A stretch of DNA of 6,927 nt from an uncultured Eubacteriales bacterium. GTDB lineage: Bacteria; Bacillota; Clostridia; Oscillospirales; Acutalibacteraceae. This document shows positions 4,408 to 6,927 of the stretch, piece after piece. Made by a program: the position numbers and the translations under genes. The notes beneath the pieces are model-generated. The model saw nothing but the letters and a program-made list of their open reading frames with translations, had not been told where the DNA came from and did no database searches. Each line of letters opens with the position of its first letter. The first letter of the stretch is position 1. The DNA lies in contig ONWP01000176.1 in NCBI GenBank assembly GCA_900321595.1, positions 1-6,927 on the forward strand, given 5' to 3'.

Positions 4408-6564
4408 TTGAAGATAGGCAAAAAAATGATCATATCGATGCTTGCGCTGACGCTCGGCACGATCCTGCTCGTCTACGCCGGGATCTATATTGCCATTGAC
4501 AATATGCGGGGCAGCACGCAGACGATGTATGAGAGTCTGATCACGGACGCGGAGTCAACCATCGAGGAGGGCCTGAACGCGCAGGATTCCGATTCGCTCG
4601 GTGTGCTGGCGGATACGCAGATGGAGGTGACGGATTCCCGTCTGCGCATCGTGTCGGACGCGGTCCGGCAGTCGGCGGAATACGCCGAAAAGCTCTACGC
4701 CTCGCCGGCGGCTTACGCGGATTCCGGTTACGCGCCCGTCCATCTGTCCAAAGCGCCGGAAACGCTCTCGGCGCGATATATGTTCAGCTCCGGGGTCGAA
4801 GAGACCGACGCGCTGAACGCGGAGCTGGCGCTCATCGCGAATATGGAGGCAGTATTCGCGCCGGTCATGAAGTACAACAGCCGGTTTTTTGACAACCTCT
4901 ACGTCGGCACCGCCAGCGGGATCTTTTACCAGTACACGGACAACAATGTATTCCGTGAGAACTATGTGGTGACGCAGCGGCACTGGTTTGTGAACTCGAC
5001 CGCCTCGCCCGATGAGATCATGTGGAAGGAGACGGAGATCGATTCCTACGGCAGACCGTGCATCACGGCCTCCATGGCGGTCAAGGATCCCGCGGGGAAC
5101 GTCGTCGCCGTGGTGGCCGCCGACGTGAATCTCGAACAGATGCTGTCCAACGTGATCGGCAACGGACTCGGCGAGACGGGGACGACTTTCATCCTCGGCA
5201 AGAAGCGGGATCTGGTGGCATACAGCGCGTTCATGCTGGACGTGCAGGCGTACGGCGAGCTGCACAACGCGTTCGAGGATCACTTCGACGAACCGGACAG
5301 CGTGCGGAAATCGATCGACGATTGCGCCTACGGCAACGGCAATGCGTTCCACGCCGTTTTCGACGGCCGGGAGATCTATATGACCGCCCGCGAGATCCCC
5401 TCCACCGGATGGCTGCTCTGCACCGCGATCAACTCGGAAGAGATCACGGAGCCCATCAGGAAGGTCGTCGCGCGGTCTGATAAGATCTTTGAAGACGCGC
5501 GCGCGGAGCTGGACGGCGAATTCAAAAAGCTGATCATCAAAGCGATCATCGCCGCGATCTGGGTCGCGATCCTCGTCGCTGTGATCGTGTATTTCGTGTC
5601 GCGCACCATTTCAAGGCCGATCATCAGGCTGACGGACACGGTGAAAAATATGGGCGAGGGCGATTTCGACAAAAAGTCAGACATCGATTCCCGTGACGAG
5701 ATCGGCGACCTCGCCAGAGGCTTCAACAAGATGCAGGACGATCTGAAGCAGTACACGGAGCATCTGAAGACCATCACCGCCGAGAAGGAACGCATCAGCG
5801 CCGAGCTGAACGTGGCGACGCAGATCCAGGCGGATATGCTTCCGCGGATCTTCCCGCCGTTCCCGAAAAAGAAGGAGATCGACCTTTTCGCCTCCATGTC
5901 GCCCGCGAAGGAGGTCGGCGGCGACTTCTACGACTTCTTCCTGATCGACGACGACCATCTCGCGCTGGTGATCGCGGACGTGTCGGGCAAGGGCGTGCCG
6001 GCGGCGCTGTTTATGGTGATCGCCAAAACGCTGATCAAAAACCGCGCCATGCAGGGCGGCACCCCGGCGCAGATCCTCTTCGACGTGAACAACCAGCTCT
6101 GCGAGGGCAACGACGCGGAAATGTTCGTCACCTGCTGGCTGGGGATCCTCGATCTTCCGACGGGTGTGCTGACAGCCGCGAGCGCCGGCCACGAATTCCC
6201 CGCCGTATGCGGCGCCGACAGGAAGTTCGCGCTTCTGCAGGACAAGCACGGCTTTGTGCTCGCCGGCATGGAGGGCGCGCGCTACCGCGACTATGAGCTC
6301 CGGCTCGAGCCGGGCGGCAGCATCTTCGTCTATACGGACGGCGTGCCGGAGGCGACGAACAGCAGCGAGGAGATGTTCGGGACGGACAGGATGCTCGAGG
6401 CGCTGAACCGGCGCGCGGACGAGACCCCGGACGTGTTCCTGAAGGAGGTCCGCGACGCCGCGCAGGCCTTCACGGGCGAGGCGCCGCAGTTTGACGACAT
6501 GACCATGGTCGGCCTGACGTGGCGCGGAAAGCTCGAATACGAGCAGCCGGAGGCGCAGGCGTGA
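4408..6564 (+). CDS. Membrane receptor phosphatase: dCache sensor, HAMP, SpoIIE-type PP2C
   Basis: This 718-aa protein probably converts an outside signal into Ser/Thr dephosphorylation of an anti-sigma-factor antagonist (RsbU/SpoIIE-like partner switching). TM1 spans about residues 8-30. An extracellular domain at about 31-372 has double-Cache features (residues 190-250: RHWFVNSTASPDEIMW, CITASMAVKDPAGN, VAADVNLEQML). TM2 is at about 376-398. HAMP (399-450) carries P404 and DEIGDLARGFN (430-440). A short coiled coil (about 450-472) leads to ATQIQADMLP, the usual linker of this family. The PP2C domain (about 490-705) keeps its metal-binding aspartates: GGDFYD (D506), ADVSGKG (D524), YTDGVPEA (D644) and QFDDMT (D696/D697). 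The AGHEFP motif has E where many homologues have N. No anti-sigma or STAS partner is encoded nearby. The gene is monocistronic with its own promoter and terminator. Confidence 0.95.
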   Translation: MKIGKKMIISMLALTLGTILLVYAGIYIAIDNMRGSTQTMYESLITDAESTIEEGLNAQDSDSLGVLADTQMEVTDSRLRIVSDAVRQSAEYAEKLYASPAAYADSGYAPVHLSKAPETLSARYMFSSGVEETDALNAELALIANMEAVFAPVMKYNSRFFDNLYVGTASGIFYQYTDNNVFRENYVVTQRHWFVNSTASPDEIMWKETEIDSYGRPCITASMAVKDPAGNVVAVVAADVNLEQMLSNVIGNGLGETGTTFILGKKRDLVAYSAFMLDVQAYGELHNAFEDHFDEPDSVRKSIDDCAYGNGNAFHAVFDGREIYMTAREIPSTGWLLCTAINSEEITEPIRKVVARSDKIFEDARAELDGEFKKLIIKAIIAAIWVAILVAVIVYFVSRTISRPIIRLTDTVKNMGEGDFDKKSDIDSRDEIGDLARGFNKMQDDLKQYTEHLKTITAEKERISAELNVATQIQADMLPRIFPPFPKKKEIDLFASMSPAKEVGGDFYDFFLIDDDHLALVIADVSGKGVPAALFMVIAKTLIKNRAMQGGTPAQILFDVNNQLCEGNDAEMFVTCWLGILDLPTGVLTAASAGHEFPAVCGADRKFALLQDKHGFVLAGMEGARYRDYELRLEPGGSIFVYTDGVPEATNSSEEMFGTDRMLEALNRRADETPDVFLKEVRDAAQAFTGEAPQFDDMTMVGLTWRGKLEYEQPEAQA

Positions 6565-6590
6565 TCCTCGCCGCCGCACAGAAAACAACA

Positions 6591-6620
6591 GACCCGGGGT
6601 CGGAAACCTCGGGTCTTATA
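6591..6620. terminator. Bidirectional terminator between the phosphatase and the GDPD remnant
   Basis: GACCCGGGG (6591-6599) pairs with CCTCGGGTC (6607-6615), one G-U pair included, around a 7-nt loop. On the plus strand TTATATT follows; on the minus strand TGTTGTTTTC follows. It is 26 nt after the phosphatase stop and 18 nt beyond the minus-strand stop at 6634, so it serves both convergent units. Confidence 0.82.
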
Positions 6621-6633
6621 TTGTGGTAAAGAA

Positions 6634-6927
6634 TCAGTCCTGTGCGCCGATCTTATAGTGTCTGAGATTTGAATCGATGAACAGCGCGCCGACGTCGAGC
6701 GCGGGCGTGCCGTCCTGCCGGAAGTTGAGATCGAACTCCACGATCTCCGCGCCGCGGCGTAACCCGCCGCCATCGCCGTGATGGAGTTGTCCTCAAGGTG
6801 CAGACAGCCGGAATGCGCGGTGACGGTGACGCGGCCCTCCAGAGACGGGCCGTAAATGACCGGGCTCCAGAAGCCTGCCAGCGGCAGTCCCAGCGTATAG
6901 ACGGCCGAGAGCACCAGCGCGACGAAA
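6634..6927 (-). pseudogene. Frameshifted, shortened glycerophosphodiester phosphodiesterase remnant (runs off the window)
   Basis: Read on the minus strand from the window edge, the frame gives a membrane segment (FVALVLSAVYTLGLPLAGFW), then VTVTAHSGCLHLEDNSITAM, the GDPD N-terminal motif (H-S-G in place of H-R-G, with E-D-N). Near 6752-6754 one base, most simply a G, is missing from a GC-rich run. Sense continues in the next frame as GAEIVEFDLNFRQDGTPAL, which holds the E-F-D metal ligands of the catalytic TIM barrel. The rest of the barrel is absent: after PAL only DVGALFIDSNLRHYKIGAQD remains before TGA (6634-6636). The intact form would hydrolyse glycerophosphodiesters to glycerol 3-phosphate and an alcohol; the N-terminal membrane segment fits membrane-anchored clostridial GDPDs. 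The frameshift could be a sequencing error, but the missing barrel cannot be. Confidence 0.78.

Noticed and set aside
5677..6588. 303-codon minus-strand ORF opposite the phosphatase domain
   Set aside because: It is Arg/Val/His-rich antisense of a domain with all catalytic motifs on the plus strand. The 265-codon ORF at 4555-5352 (-) is rejected for the same reason.
6330..6633. Continuation of the GDPD first frame across the terminator into the phosphatase gene
   Set aside because: After the frameshift near 6753 this frame is Ser/Arg-rich nonsense; the real GDPD sense is in the other frame and stops at 6634.
1..6927. CRISPR array, tRNA/rRNA genes, IS elements or attachment sites
   Set aside because: No regularly spaced repeats, no cloverleaf-like segments, no transposase or integrase motifs and no flanking target duplications were seen on either strand.

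Overview
The window reads as chromosomal DNA of a GC-rich Firmicute of class Clostridia, most like gut Oscillospiraceae/Ruminococcaceae. This is inferred from the gene types (a secreted CotH-kinase protein ending in a dockerin-type repeat, a dCache-HAMP-SpoIIE phosphatase, a DxQ-type secreted metallophosphoesterase), strong purine-rich Shine-Dalgarno sites, sigma-A type promoters and many intrinsic terminators. No phage, IS element, CRISPR array, tRNA or rRNA gene is visible.

Layout: (1) 1-1260 (+), 3' part of a CotH-kinase-family protein with a Cys-rich linker and a terminal dockerin-like domain. (2) 1353-2312 (+), a compact, self-contained ribosomal operon: near-consensus promoter, rplM (L13), rpsI (S9), intrinsic terminator. 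(3) 2313-2610, about 300 nt of lower-GC DNA with a near-perfect promoter but no convincing gene; it may be a long leader of the next gene or the remains of a lost one. (4) 2611-3714 (+), a secreted calcineurin-like metallophosphoesterase. (5) 3715-4333, a gene graveyard: the C-terminal tail of a minus-strand gene with its terminator, directly abutting a shrunken, frame-broken cation-diffusion-facilitator (CDF) transporter remnant with its own terminator. (6) 4335-6564 (+), a promoter and an intact 718-aa membrane receptor/PP2C phosphatase starting at TTG. (7) 6591-6927 (-), a bidirectional terminator and a frameshifted, shortened glycerophosphodiester phosphodiesterase (GDPD) remnant running off the window.

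The intact genes do not form one pathway. Each is its own transcription unit. The CotH and phosphoesterase products are exported, the phosphatase receptor spans the membrane and probably drives a partner-switching (anti-sigma antagonist) circuit encoded elsewhere, and rplM-rpsI is housekeeping. I do not see a clear new multi-gene system. The most unusual feature is the repeated pattern of gene remnants that have lost their middles or heads but kept their 3' ends and terminators, packed between intact genes; this suggests ongoing gene loss.
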